From Smallanthus sonchifolius (Eukaryota > Streptophyta > Magnoliopsida > Asterales > Asteraceae), in contig CM042042.1 of the NCBI GenBank assembly GCA_023525975.1, positions 6,021,501 to 6,085,500 of the forward strand: DNA of 64,000 nucleotides. The letters run 5' to 3'. Position 1 is the stretch's first letter; each line of letters begins with the position of its first letter. Below are positions 1 to 11,962 of this stretch, one piece after another. The position numbers were made by a program, and so were the translations under genes. The notes under the pieces are model-generated. The model searched no databases and was not told the origin of the DNA. It saw only the letters and a program-made list of their open reading frames with translations.

Positions 1-194
1 AAACACCCCTCAATAAACAGGGTTCCTTTAGTTTAGAAACCAATTAACATGTTAATGTGAATATATTATGAATAGATTAATATGGTATATATTTCGTTTC
101 ATCTTTTAAAAATTCTTATTTTAATCTTACATCGTTCTTACAGTGGAGAAATAATGAGAAAATAAGAAATATCTTGTCTCTAATTATTGATGGT

Positions 195-315
195 GAATAA
201 TTCACAACTAAGCATATACTTGGGTGAGAACAACTTAGGATGAGCAATGTTGTGTAAAGTAAAAACAAACAAACTTGTGAGCTCCTTATAAATAAAACAA
301 AACATACAATATTTA
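195..315 (+). mobile_element. Degraded Cassandra-like (5S-derived) LTR remnant
   Basis: The stretch reads in parallel with the better-preserved copy at 18350-18555. Shared blocks run in the same order: a TTGGGTGAGAACAACTTAGGATGAG block matching the 5S-like core, then AAACAAAC, then TTGTGAGCTCCTT, then ACAATATT. Cassandra elements are non-autonomous LTR elements whose LTRs carry a 5S rRNA-like pol III promoter. This copy has lost many bases and no boundary or target duplication is visible. It is called mainly through its similarity to the intronic copy. Confidence 0.4.
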
Positions 316-554
316 CTGAAATGGGTTATCGTTGGTTATAGAATAAGATTTTTTTCTTGATCCACACATGTAATGTCAAATGAGTTTGGTAGTCGTATAG
401 TGTATTTTTATTGATAAATTATATTAATAAGAAGGATAGAATATTATTTAAATGATATTATAATACTTTGACACTTAATATTAACACCTCTAGTTCTTAC
501 AATTTACAAAATAAAAGTTAAAATTTGAATTGAGTTAGGAGTTTCTTCTTGAGT

Positions 555-668
555 CATGACTAAAAACCTAAAAAAAATTGTTGGGGGTAGGATTTGAACA
601 TATGACATGTTACGAATGAAATTGTTTATGCAATGCTGATCTAACCAACCCACTAAAACTAATTTTTT
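555..668 (-). mobile_element. tRNA-like SINE fragment
   Basis: Read on the minus strand there is an A-box-like TGGTTAGATCAG followed about 40 bases later by a B-box-like GTTCAAATCC, then a T-rich end. The spacing fits a tRNA-derived SINE head. No cloverleaf with paired acceptor arms is evident, so it is not called a tRNA gene. The family is unassigned. Confidence 0.3.
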
Positions 669-1084
669 TTATCAAAATATGATAACTCAAATATTAAACA
701 TAAAAGATGGTTTTATTGGTGATGACCTCTCATTAATCATCGGTATTACCTTTTAAGTTTATGTTAATGTGTGATTATTTTGTTCAACTATCAAACAAGA
801 TTTATATAAAAATATTCATTTAACTTTATAAATGGAACAAATTCAATAAAATATATTTTTTGTGTTTACAAATTTCAAATTTCAAATTACAAAAAAGTAA
901 GTTTTAATGTTTAATAATCAACATGAGAACCTGCCTCAATAAATAATGTTGACCGTTGACTAGGAACAACAAAAACCAATGAGAACACAGATTGAGTCAA
1001 TGATTACGGGCTGGAGTCAAACCAAAGTGGGTCTCACTAAAGTACCACGTAAAATGACGTTAGTCGTATGCTTACCCCGCCAAA

Positions 1085-1415
1085 GAGGTTGTGATGTAGT
1101 GGTTAAGGTGAGGTCTGAAGTCCTAAAGGATCCGGGTTTAATCTTTACCATCATCATTAATTTCTGGGGCATGCAAATGAGGCCTAGTTCTTATGCTAAT
1201 GCATCAGGGTTTTACCCACGTCGATCCAGGGTTCGAGCCTCGGCTCTCCCTCAAGCCCGGAAGGGGCCGTATTGGGTGAGATTTTTCCTTGGATGCTCTC
1301 CAACTCTGACCCCAAGTGGGCCCGGTTAAGACAACATATTGGCCGGAGTTGGACGAGGCTCCCCCATATGATGGGGGGTGTGACGTCACAACATTCAATG
1401 TTCGCCGTTAAAAAA
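1085..1415 (+). mobile_element. tRNA-derived SINE-like element
   Basis: A box-like TAGTGGTTAAGGTG (about 1098) and a good B box GGTTCGAGCC (about 1230) lie in a GC-richer island within AT-rich DNA. The 3' end reads GCCGTTAAAAAAATAT. The same GCCGTTAAAAAA tail ends similar sequences near 8870, 12220 and 17635 and, on the minus strand, near 11755, which suggests a family with a common 3' end. The A-to-B spacing is longer than in a true tRNA, so an insertion or two joined copies is possible. Short ORFs crossing it are not credible genes. Confidence 0.45.
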
Positions 1416-1489
1416 ATATATATGCTTTCCCTCGAATCTGTTAAATTAAAAAACGTAAAAATATGTATTTCATCTAATACATAAATATT

Positions 1490-2115
1490 TGAAACTTTAA
1501 TATAAAATAAAGATGTATATGTTTCAAATGATAAAAGTTATAAACATCATGTTATCGTCTTCCATCTAAATTCATAAAATTAGAAGAGCAAACTTAAAAA
1601 CAGTTAAAACCTGGCCGTAAACACATTAATTAAACTACTTAAGAATAGTTGAGATTTGACAGTAAACATCATTGGAGTGGCGAAACCAGAACGTTTAAAT
1701 TGGAGGGTCATCATTAGTTTGTCTTATATACCGACTATAACTAAAGGGTCTAATTCAGAGCTTTCTATAAAAAAAATCAACTTTTATGTATAAAAACTGG
1801 ACAAATTCTGATGACTGGATGATCAATGGACCTCTCTTAACCCTCATTTGGTTTCCGCCCCTGACTGGAAGAACGCCATCGAATATGTTAGGTATTTCTG
1901 TAATAAAAAATAAAGATCGTATATGTTTCGAATGATAAAAGTTATAAATGTCATTTTATCCTCTTTTTCCATCTAAATTGGTAAAATCAAAAGAGCAAAC
2001 TTAAAAAGAGTTAAAACCTAATCATAAACACTCTAATTAAACTACTTAAGAACAGTTGAAATCTAACTAGTAAACATCACTGAATGAGCCACCGCCAAAT
2101 ATGTTAGGTATTTCT
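1490..2115. repeat. Diverged direct repeat, about 190 bp, period about 405 bp
   Basis: The segment at about 1498-1685 (AAAGATGTATATGTTTCAAATG... to TAAACATCA) recurs at about 1908-2090 with scattered substitutions. The phrase ATATGTTAGGTATTTCT follows both copies (about 1885 and 2098). This looks like a local tandem duplication, or two copies of one non-coding TE. No ORF of note is present. Confidence 0.55.
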
Positions 2116-2955
2116 TTTTATCTTCACTTAAATTAATATAACTAAAAAGTATGAAAGTACAAGGACCTTTTTTAAAAATTTAGCTATATTAGCTTGTGAT
2201 AAATGTCATGGTCTAAATTTTATCCCAACATGAAACCTAAAAGGTACGTCTAAATCGATGGCTAGAAAGCAATCTTTTTAATAATTAATTTTCCATGGGA
2301 CAGACTAGCTACTGTTTTTCACCGACACTAGGACATTTTAAGATATGCTCTCACATTATTTCATAACAAAAACAAAAATGTGTTACATATAATAGAAAAA
2401 AAACCAAGCATGTGAAATATAATCAATGTTATTAAAATGTATCGACTGGTTGAATCAGAAACTGGACCGTAGATGACTCTATTTGTATGGGTTGAACTAA
2501 TACTAACTGGATCGTTCAGTTACCCTACGATTTTATTTGTTTTTGAGTGATCAATAAACTAAAAGTTTAACCGATTTGATAATCGATCCGTTCTTTTTAA
2601 TCTTACATTTTATTTTATTATAATAATAAACATTATAAAATGTATAACATCCTTATCCTTCTTAATAGATTAATTATAAATTAATAAGACAGAAACATAT
2701 TATTGGTATTATTAAATTTGAAAGACGGTAAACTTGTAGGGGTTGCATGTGACGGTGTATACCATTTAGTCAACTATCCATTTCAAGATCATGGAACCCT
2801 CATTTTGTAACATTCTTGAGTTGGAGTTGGAAATTGAAGTCATGACTTTTAGTTGAAGGTGAAGGTGAAAGTTGATATTAATTACCAAAAAGCTTTAAAG
2901 TCTTTAGGAACAGTAGACATAGGAGTTCTTTCTATCTTATGTTTATAAGCTGTTG
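2116..2955. other. Intergenic, nothing recognised
   Basis: AT-rich sequence without a credible ORF, RNA gene or bounded repeat. Around 2440-2590 there is a stretch of 'gaaccgat/cggtt'-type words similar to plant hAT or MULE debris, but no terminal repeats were found. Confidence 0.5.
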
Positions 2956-2959
2956 CAGT

Positions 2960-3070
2960 TATTAACAAAATTAACCTTTGCTGTAGTGGTTTGTGCTTGT
3001 ATCCTTTTCCTCTTCCGTCCCGGGTTCAAATCCGTTCTAGGGTTTTTATTTTTCAACAGATTTTTCTTAT
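2960..3070 (+). mobile_element. tRNA-like SINE fragment
   Basis: The A-box-like TAGTGGTTTGTGC (about 2984) and B box GGGTTCAAATCC (about 3021-3032) have near-tRNA spacing. They are followed by a T-rich tail. The lack of a foldable acceptor stem argues for a SINE remnant and against a functional tRNA. Confidence 0.4.
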
Positions 3071-3439
3071 TATATATATTTTGTAAAGGAAACCGACGTA
3101 TGTTTACTTTTAAATCGAACACAAAGAACCATACACTAATTTAGCTTAAATCAAACAAAATAAATATAATTATTAGAACACACAAAATATTGAAATACAT
3201 TGCTATTTACAAAAAATTCAACGGATAAAAATGTTATAAAAATATCACTTTAGCATTTTAAATACTTCAACCGACCATGAAAATTGAAGTAATCTAGAAC
3301 TACCAATTTAGAAAAATAAAAATATAACTACTAAAACGAACAGAATAAGAATGTTGATATTGCATAAACTTACCCATACTTTTATACATAGTATCGGTAA
3401 TAAGGATAATAGTTGAAAACTAATATGAAAGTTAGTAAG

Positions 3440-4510
3440 AGTTGTTTTGTAGTTAACATGGGATATGTTCCCTTGCTAATGTAAGAGGCTGACATTTATG
3501 GGCCTCACGTTGATCCAAACTGGTATAAATGAATGGTCGTGTTTAAACTGAGGGTTTGTTAGACCATTTTGAATCTAGATTGAGAAAGAAAATAGTTGAA
3601 AACTATATGAGAATGAAAGGATGATCCATGTCTCATGTTCAATGAGATGTCTATTACATAAAGGATAACTGATAAATAACCATGACTATTGCGAATAGTA
3701 AAGTAAGGGTAATAACTTAAAAGGCATCATACCTTAATAGAGGCAGTGAGATGTAGCTACATGCCCACCACGTATTGTCTATGTTGACATATGATTGAGA
3801 CTTGTGCAAGTGGGAGTCCATCCGCTAGACTAGTATTCCTAAGTAACGACATTTTACAACATTACTTTGGGCACGATACAAAGAGTTATACCATGAGTAA
3901 CGAACAAATTAATAAGACGTTTAAGGGGTTAAAAGGTCCCGACATGAAATGGGAAAGAGGTTGATTGTTTAAGAAATAATTAATTAAAAGTTATTAAAGA
4001 GTTTGTAAGTAATTGTAAATTTGAATTACGAATTATTTATTTAATTATCAAAATAGCTTATAATTACTAAATAATTAAAATGATAGATTACACTGTTTAA
4101 TTAAATAAATTTAATTAAACCCTAATTTGTTCCCAAAGTTTTTATGAAACTACAAATAGGGAGTTAGGATGGGATTAAGATACACCATTTTTCCAATTAG
4201 ATCATTAGCAAAAAACCCCAATCCGTTCACCCTAATACCGCTCCCGTCGTCCTCACCTTGATCGAGAGACACTGGGGGCACCTTGTTGCCTGACCGTCGC
4301 AGACGCATCAACTAGCGTCATCGTCGAGCTGTTGCCTCCGCCGTCGTGCATCCTCCTCTACAGTCACACAGCCGCCCCGCCATACGAAACCGACCGACAT
4401 TGGTTTTTCTGTTTTGGGTGAATCGTGATCGAGTTCTAAAGGAGTTCGGGTGCTCTGGGCCTTGATTACCAGTTCTAGCAACTGGGTTCATTATTTCGAG
4501 ATGTCTCCTA
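3440..4510 (+). mobile_element. Degraded Copia-like retroelement end / LTR-like region
   Basis: A purine-rich word GTGCAAGTGGGAG at 3806-3818 resembles the polypurine tract region before the 3' LTR of many plant Ty1/Copia elements. It is followed by AT-rich sequence ending in a TATA-like ACTACAAATAGGGAG (about 4150) and a GC-rich, leader-like stretch (4210-4400). No coding remnant or TSD was found, so class and limits are tentative. Confidence 0.3.
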
Positions 4511-4625
4511 ATAACAAAATATTTATGATATTACTTTTTACATATTATTTACTCCTAATAAAACAGCTGACTACATGCGTTTATGATATTATTTTTTACA
4601 TATTATTTACTCTTAATATAACAAC

Positions 4626-5017
4626 CACTACAAGAATTGGACCCTATAGAGAGGACATATGTCGTCGCTATAGGATAATAATGTCGTCAGGATAGGTCTG
4701 GAGGGGCTATCTCGAGGACATGTCCTCGAGATAGATGTCGTCCGGAATGCCTCGTAGCAATAGCTCAAACATGTCGTCAAGATTGGGGTCGTCGAAGTAG
4801 ATGTCTCCTATTTTTCGAGGACATGTCCTTGAGATAAGGGTTTGTGTTATTTGTTTTTTCTGAAAAAATAACTTTTAATAAAATTAAATTTTAAACTATA
4901 GAGAGGACATGTCCTCAAGATAGTGATTTTTATTTTTTTTTAAAAGACTGACCTATAGTGAGGACATATTATCCTCGCAATAGCCGTCCTCAAAATATGA
5001 TGTATTTTTTTGTAGTG
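4626..5017. mobile_element. CACTA-type (En/Spm) non-autonomous element
   Basis: The left end is CACTACAAGAA and the right end TTTTTTTGTAGTG, the hallmark inverted termini of plant CACTA elements. The 392-bp interior has no ORF but many palindromic words of the type GAGGACATGTCCTC in both orientations. Those are plausible subterminal transposase sites (inference). The flanking triplets (AAC and ACT) do not match exactly, so the 3-bp target duplication is not confirmed. Confidence 0.65.
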
Positions 5018-5227
5018 ACTGATTATAATCTTACTTTTTAGATATTATTTACTCCTGATAACAAAATAGTTATTCTTAAACCCAAACACGCCTTACTTCT
5101 TTACATCAATATTTATAAACCAAATTATTATTCCAATACACTATACATTTTTAGTATAACTTATATTAAAATATACCACATAATTTGAAAATTAATAAAC
5201 TTGAATACAATGTAACCATAAAAAGAA

Positions 5228-6397
5228 TTTTACACAGTTTACGTCTTTTACACTAACCTCCATCCAAAAGTTTTATTAAGTTTGGTCATGTGTCCCTCGT
5301 GTGAGGCGCATTTATATCTTTTTATCTTTTTCCAAATTTTATAATAAAATAAATAAATCTTCCCCTTTCTACTCTCTCTCTCTCTCACACACACATACTC
5401 TACTCTCTCTCTTATGAAGCAGAACTTCACCACTTTCATCTTTCACCTTTACACCTGTGATTTCTTTCTCTGAACCCAATTACGATTTCAGTTCTATGTT
5501 GGATCCTTTGAAACCGTCAAAAACGAAAACGGTATTTTATAAACTTACTCCCACTTTCTCTCTCTTACGAACTCTCTCTCTACAATATTGCTGCCATTTC
5601 TCCCCTTCGTCCCCACCTAGCAGCCTCCCCCCCCCTTCTCCAGCGAATTCATCCTTTATTTGACGCCCTCCGATGAATCAGTTCCGAAAACAAATTTCCA
5701 GCAGGCTAATTTTTGGTCTGATTTTGAATCAGTTTCGATAAACTAATTTTGGTCTGATTTTGAGATTTTAGGGTGTGGATTTTGACTGATTTTTATGGCG
5801 AATTTTTTGGCGTGATTGAATGTAGGTGGAAAGGAGATTATGTGGATCGAAGATATGTCAATCTGATGCAAGAGGAAGAAGAGAGTGAAGATAAAGTTAC
5901 ATAATCCAGAGTTCATACAGACGCTAATGTTAAAGCCTTTTTTCTTGAATTTTGTTGGACAAGAATACCCAAAATATGCTACTGAGATTTTTATATGTGA
6001 CGAACTTCCTTTAGGTGAGTAAATAAGCTTCCTTGTTGACCATATCTTCATTCAAATCATCCAAAATGGAATGATCTAAAGCTGCCGGTCACGCCACTGC
6101 CGTCGGGCCACCGCTGCCGCCGTCTCCGGTTAGTTGCTACCATTGTGCGCGCTTAGTTGAGTGGTTTCGTGTTTGCAAGATCCGTGGACTAAATGTGGAA
6201 GATGGTGAAGTTTTGCTTCATGAGAGAGAGAGAGAGTAAGTAGAGAATGTGTGTGTGTGTGAGAGAGAGTAGAAAGGGGAATTTATTTAGAAAAAAAAGT
6301 AAAAAGACATAAATGCCCCTCACAATAAGGGACACATGACCGAACTTAACAAAGCTTTTGAATGAAGTTTAGTGTAAAGGATATAGACTGTGTAAAA
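5228..6397. mobile_element. Mutator-like element with long inverted arms
   Basis: The sequence from 5228 rightwards (TTTTACACAG..., CATGTGTCCCT, CCCCTTTCTACTCTCTC, ATGAAGCA-AACTTCACCA) recurs in reverse complement from 6397 leftwards. The two arms are about 200 bp and roughly 80% alike. Long arms of this kind are typical of Mutator-like elements. The interior (about 5455-6180) has no transposase. It holds CT-rich leader-like sequence and a GC-rich island at 6083-6150, which could be captured host sequence. A 9-bp target duplication could not be fixed because the right flank is a poly-A run. Confidence 0.6.
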
Positions 6398-6752
6398 GTT
6401 AAAAAAAAAAGACATCCAATGTAATTATTGATGTCAGGATAATATTTGTAATTTCATACATATTTAAAGGACATAATTTGTAATTTACTCTTGAGTAAAA
6501 ATTCATAATATATTTTTTTTATAAACAATAATAAATACAAAAGAAATTATTTTACTTTCAAAATCTTAAAACTATATTCTAGGCGTACGATCTCCATTTA
6601 TTTATATAAACAACAACCAACATACTTGCAACCAAGTAATATACGCTCAACTAGCTTCCTTCACAAGTTCACACACAACCTATCTCTCTCTCTCTCTCTA
6701 TCTCACACACTATTCTTCCTCTCTCACTAAAATGATCAATCACCGGTAATTA
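6398..6752 (+). promoter_or_regulatory. IQD promoter and 5' leader
   Basis: A TATA box candidate TATATAAA lies at 6603-6610. It is followed by a CT-rich, AC-rich leader (6655-6725) of the sort common in plant 5' UTRs. The coding start is at 6753. The Mutator-like element ends only about 350 bases before the ATG, so the TE may form the distal promoter. Confidence 0.55.
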
Positions 6753-9700
6753 ATGGGGAAGGCGTCGAGATTCTTGAAATCACTCCTGGGATTCAAAACC
6801 ACCGACCCACACCCACCGCCGTCTCATTCAGAACCACTAAAACGACGGTGGAGTTTCGGGAAATCCCGCAGAGGGAGTCCATGTCCGGTACGCCATCATA
6901 AAACTTCAAAATCAATCGATGGGACCTCGCTCCAACATCATCATACGTCGTACAAGAATGAAGATCATAACAAGCATGCAATTTCCCTTGCTGCCGCCAC
7001 AGCAGCAGCAGTCGATGCAGCGGTGGCGGCAGCGGAGGTGGTACGGATGAGCGGTGGAAACACCGGCTATGGTGGTCGCGGTGAACTGGCTGCCGTTAAA
7101 ATTCAGTCATGTTTCCGAGGTTATCTGGTATGTATAGTATGTGAATTTATAGTCGAGGGTAGTTTAGTCTTTTTACATGTGATAAAGATTCTAGAGCGGT
7201 TTTAGTCCCTATAGTTTGACACAAATAACCGTTTTAGTTTAAAAGTTTAAATTTGATTTTTTTAGTAAAATAGTTTAATTTTTGTAACAATTAAAGTCTA
7301 GCTCATGACCTCGTTACATAAAAAGACATTCTGGTCTACTAACCGGATTTTTTAAACGTCACAAAAAATCTCTATCCTCTAATCTCTCTAATTCTGTGAT
7401 GTTTAAAAAAAATCCGGTTGAAAAAACTAGTTAGTAGACCGAAATGCCTTTTTATTTAACAGGGGTAGTAAGCAGGACTTTAATTGAAACTATTTGACTA
7501 AAAAAATCAAATTTAAACTTTTAGACTAAAATAGTTATTTGGGTTAAACCATATAATTTAAGTCATATTCAAATTAGTTAAAAGATTGTAAATTTTATTT
7601 TTAATTACTTTATTAAACCTCCTCGAAAACAAAGTTTTTTCAAAAAGTGTGTTTTTTCGTGTTTTTAAATAAGTCGTCGCTATCTTATGTAGCGAATTCA
7701 GTGGTTGAGTTGAATTTGCTATTTGAGATGGCGAATTTAAGAGGCTGAGTTTTATTCGTTGGGATAACGAATTCAATGGTTGTGTTGAATTTTTCTCTAC
7801 GAATTCAATTTAGTTTTGATCTTTAATTTTTATCATTTAATATATGATTTCGTTGGGCCCTTAATATATGATATTTTTTATAAAAAAAATCTAATTGTAT
7901 AGATTTGTTTATTTTTTTTTATATTTTCATTTAGATTTTATTTAAATCCAGTTATATTCAAAATGAAGTAACTTTAGTCTCGTAATTTTAACAAATAATT
8001 TATTTTAGACACAACTTAGTTTTTAATAAGTTTATAATAAGGACTCAAAACAAGGTTAAGTAATTTTTATGATTAATTAATTGATCCAAACACAAGTCCT
8101 TTCAATGAAAGAACCAGTGTAATTTTAATCTCTTGCAATTATGTCTTGATTCTTTATATCGGCTCCTTGCGTTTCAATAAAATTTTGCCTTTCGAAAAAA
8201 AAAGAACTATGTATTTATATTTCTTTTAAATGTTAAATATTTAAAGCTGTCAAGAAAAATTAAATCGTATTAAAAAAAACCTAAATTAAATTGAATTTTG
8301 ATTTAAAAATAGATGGACATACGATGACGTATAAAATTATTGAAAGACATGATAACTTATGCCCCATGAGTTTAATATTTTTTGTTTTATTAAGGTGACA
8401 GCTACGTTGTTATGGTTTTCTAATAAAGTTGATGCTCCCTTAACTACCTTTAACTTTGTATGGTCACTTTCATTTTGTGATCCAAACAATATCCCGCAAT
8501 TAAATGCACAAATAGTTCTATAAACATACTTGCATTATATTGATGTGACATTTATTTAACTGTCATTAAATAACTTGATAGGTCAAAACATGCTAGTTTA
8601 TTTTAATTACTTTTTTATTTATAAAACTCAACAAATGTTTTTAATTACGTTATGAGTTTATTTTAATTATTATATCACACTTGTAAAGATTTAATTAGGG
8701 CATCACGAAGTTTGTAACTAGTTTCTTTCCAGATTTTGAATCTTGCAAGGTGCACTTCATAAAAAGTATGAACACCCTCTGCAGATTTTGAATTCCTCGG
8801 GGGATTTTCGGGTAGACTGATGTACGAGCCTCCCCTGGTGGGACGTGTCAGTTGAGCCCATGCCGTTAAAAAAAAACAAGTTTCTTTCCATTTAATATAG
8901 AGTTAAGTACATGGATAGTAAATGTGATATGTTTAAATTCTAAATTTAGTCCCTAACTTTTAAAAATTACATTGTCAGTCCTTAAATTATGTATAAACAT
9001 AGCATGTTTGGTACTGGAGTGAAGGACAATTAACTTTTCTGTTAAAAATTTTAAAAATTATCAAAATACCCCAACACTAAAATATACAAAATAAAAAAAC
9101 CTATATTTATACCTCTAGTTCTTAGACGGCATCACCACTTAAAAAGTCTATTTTTAATTTTTTTTGTTTTTAATCTAGGGTTCTTTTGTTCATTTTGAAA
9201 AAAAATAATAATAAAAAAAGTTAACTGTCATCCACTCTAGGAACCAAACACTGTTACGTTTATGCATAATTTGGAGAGTGATAATGTAATTTTTTAAACT
9301 TAAGGACCAAATCCAACATTTTGACATACCAGAGAGACTATCTGTTAACTTAACTCTTTGATTTACATGTGCGGCTCAGAAAAAAAACTAACAATGGTGA
9401 ATTAATAAAATTATTAATTAATTTTATAAAATATGTAAAACATTGAAATCAATAGAATTAACCAAAATATCAAATAATTTCTATAAATTAACTTTACTTT
9501 TGTATTATTTAACAATTTATATAAATTAACTAAATTATAATAAGTGTACAAAAAATAAGACTGTTGAAAAAGTTGAACAATTCAGATATATGTCTCTGTA
9601 AGACTGTAATTCTTTTTGAAAATATTGTCGCTATTATTATTGTACTATAAATTTTTTGTACTTATGAAGTTATTTATTTGTTAATTTTAATTTATTTAAT

Positions 9701-11449
9701 ATTATTGTATAGTACAATAATTAATTAGTGAAGATTGTAAATGGTTGATTTTGAATTGGATTTGCATGCTGCAGGCAAGGAGAGCACTAAGGGCTTTGAA
9801 AGCTTTGGTGAAGCTGCAGGCGGTGGTGAGAGGTCATATTCTCAGGAAACAAACCGCCGATATGATGCGCCGGTTGCAGGCTTTGATACGGGCACAGGCT
9901 CGTGCACGGGCGGTGCGGTCCCAGATCAATGGTTCATCCACCAAGCCCTCCTCTCACTTTCACCATCATGTAAGCTAGTCTTCTTTGCCCCTTTCGATCT
10001 CCCTCCAACAAAATTTAAAAATGAATTTGAATCGCATATGTATGTTTTGATTCAAAAACGGTTAGAAACTGACTGAACCGTTCAAGCATAAGCAAGTCAG
10101 ATTGTTTGGCCGGTTTAAAATATAAATGATTTGGATTTAATAGTTTGATGTTTTACGGTTTTAAACTTGGAACCAGTCGTTTAACATTTATTATTATTAC
10201 TTCTTTTTTATTTTAGTAATGTGGAGTTCTTATGCATATGTAACTTTTAAAAATCTAATACAAAATTATGCTTTAAAAAAAAAGTAGTTCAAAGTCGTTA
10301 AAACCGAACCGTCAAACCACAAAATTATGATTCAATCAACCTGTCGGGTTGGTTTATCTTTTTCCAAAACTGTAGTTAATAGCTTGGCTTAGAATTTTTA
10401 TCAAAGCTAGTTGAACCAGACATGAACACCTTTAGTTTTGAATTTGCAGGGGCCTCCAACTCCCGAGAAAATCGAACATTTTCCACATACTAAACATGAT
10501 CATCGTTCCATATCATCCAAGGTACGTCATAAGCATCCATTAAGATAACGAGATCACTAAATAAGATGGTTATTTCAAAAAATAAGATAAATCATTATTA
10601 TAGTTTAAAGTCCAGAGTAATTATAAAAAAAATAAATTACTAAGTAAAATGGTTATTATTTTGGTCAAATGTGGTAGGATGGCTGTGAAATCCAACCACT
10701 TGTTTCCGCAAGAAGTGAAAACGAGTCGACCCTGATCTCGACTAAGTTTGAGTTCAACTCATTTAACTTAAAAAAGTTCAAGCTCGGCCCGTTAAGTACA
10801 CAATGTTTTTATGGGATTTCTGACATCTCATACACGATACTGATATTAACCTAATCATCGAATGCAGAGGGACGGTTCAAAATCGTATGTTCGAGGTCAA
10901 GAAAGAACGTTTCTTGATGGCTTAACTGATGACAAAATTGTTGAAGTAGATACCAGGGAGTCTCATGTAATGACTAAAGGAAGAAAGCTCTTTCAACCGG
11001 ACCAAATCAGTTATTGGCATAGTCAAAGTTTGACCACTTCTAGAGGGTCAACACATCAACCAATTACTAGCTCAAGCCCTTGTGCATCTTGTGAATTGAA
11101 CCCCTTTTATGGTTCAACAAGAGGGGGAGTTTCTACTCCTGTAAAAAGTGTGAGTTCGAGAAGTTGCATTAGCAGCTACTCGAACCACCCAAACTACATG
11201 GCTAATACATGGTCATCGCGGGCTAAGGTTAGGTCTCTAAGTGCTCCAAGACTAAGGCCTCAGCTCGAGGTTTCTAGCGCAACAAAAAAGGTTTCAGGTT
11301 ATAAATATGTGTCAGGTGTGCAAAGGGTTCCAACAACGTGTGATAGTTTCGCCAAGAAGGCTTATCCAGGGTCTGGTCGGCTTGATCCGCTTGGGTTGCC
11401 GGTCTACGATGTAGATGAAAGTGAATTTTGTGTTAGTTATTGGAATTGA
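6753..11449 (+). CDS. IQ67-domain (IQD) calmodulin-binding protein
   Basis: Four exons join in frame: 6753-7127, 9775-9969, 10450-10521, 10868-11449. All introns are GT-AG and phase 0, giving 407 residues. The start is the MGKASRFLKSLLG type N-terminus typical of IQD proteins. An Ala-rich stretch lies near residues 80-95. The IQ67 region (about 113-180) holds a full IQ motif, IQSCFRGYLARRALRAL, then a second basic repeat LQAVVRGHILRKQ and a third LQALIRAQARARA. The exon 1/2 junction falls inside the first IQ motif (GYL|ARRA), the conserved intron position of the family. A conserved GPPTPEKIE block is exon 3. The C-terminus DPLGLPVYD...SYWN is intact. IQD proteins bind calmodulin and act as scaffolds at microtubules, plasma membrane or nucleus. 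Intron 1 (2.6 kb) carries a foldback element and other repeats. The subgroup is uncertain; IQD20-25-like is possible. Confidence 0.93.
7195..7570. repeat. Foldback (hairpin) element in IQD intron 1
   Basis: The left arm (about 7195-7365) reads GTTTGACACAAATAACCGTTTTAG, then AAAGTTTAAATTTGATTTTTTTAG, then GGTCTACTAACCGGA. It recurs in reverse complement in the right arm (about 7405-7570), with a short loop near 7370-7400. The arms are about 165 bp with scattered mismatches and one short deletion. Transcribed as part of the intron it would form a long hairpin. The exact ends and target duplication are unclear. Confidence 0.65.
8080..8206 (+). mobile_element. Possible L1-type LINE 3' tail
   Basis: The words TTCAATAAAATTTTGCCTTTCGAAAAAAAAA at the right end resemble the 3' UTR and poly-A end of plant L1 LINEs. 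No reverse transcriptase remnant lies upstream, so this would be a strongly 5'-truncated copy. It sits in IQD intron 1. Confidence 0.3.
8765..8878 (+). mobile_element. SINE 3'-end fragment, GCCGTTAAAAAA tail
   Basis: It shares with 12110-12228 the blocks CAGATTTTGAATTCCT (here) / GGATTTTGAATTCCT (there), TAGACTGAT-TACGAGCCTCCCCTG, and the end CCGTTAAAAAAAA. The tRNA-like head is missing. It lies in IQD intron 1. Confidence 0.5.
8899..9357. mobile_element. MITE with AGAGTTAAGT inverted ends in IQD intron 1
   Basis: The left end AGAGTTAAGTACATGGATAGT and right end ACTATCTGTTAACTTAACTCT are inverted repeats of each other. The interior contains the 'tagtccctaac... cattgtcagtcctta' word pairs that are frequent in plant Mutator-type MITEs. 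No ORF is present. Confidence 0.5.
9358..9774. other. Rest of IQD intron 1
   Basis: Very AT-rich intron sequence up to the acceptor TGCTGCAG at 9767-9774. No repeat boundary is seen. Confidence 0.5.
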
Positions 11450-11751
11450 TGCTTTTATAAAACGGAGTCTCTTATTGATGATAATTTGTATTTACTAGGT
11501 TATATTTCTTTCATTTGTAGTATCAAGAGTAGACATGTTATTATGATATGCTAGCAACATGTCTCCTCATGATAGTTTCAACTTACTTATGGGAGATGAT
11601 GTTACAATATGCTTATTTTAGCCATTACTGTTGCTCTTTACGCGTACATCTTTTTTTTTGTCTATCCGTCTTCTCCTCGCCCTCTCCCCAAAACTAAATT
11701 TGTGTAGTTACCTTTGTATTCGGCGAAAAAATGAAGAGAAAATAAAATTCA

Positions 11752-11962
11752 CTTTTTTTTAACAGCAATTTGGATCACTGACGGGCCACTGGCCCATCCG
11801 CTCATCTCCACCACGCTCAGGAGGAAACCCGTCATAGGTGAGAAAACACCTTGCCCAACCTGGACCCCTTTTTTTGTTACATGTGGGAGTTGAACCCAAG
11901 ACCTTATCATTTTAGTGAAGTCTTGGGTACCTTTGTCACTAGGCTAAGCTATTGGTTGTAAA
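11752..11962 (-). mobile_element. tRNA-derived SINE, minus strand
   Basis: Read on the minus strand: TAGCTTAGCCTAGTGACAAAGG (A-box region), then GGGTTCAACTCCC (B box, 11889-11901), a body, and the 3' end GCTGTTAAAAAAAA. The tail matches the GCCGTTAAAAAA ends of the other SINE-like copies in this window. It lies just beyond the IQD 3' UTR, in antisense orientation. Confidence 0.6.

Noticed and set aside
2984..3032. Possible tRNA gene from A- and B-box words
   Set aside because: No cloverleaf or acceptor stem could be paired; it reads better as a SINE head. The same applies to 1098-1240 and 11889-11950.
6083..6150. Coding exon of an unknown gene in the GC-rich island of the Mutator-like element
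   Set aside because: Too short, no splice-flanked open frame could be supported, no recognised domain.
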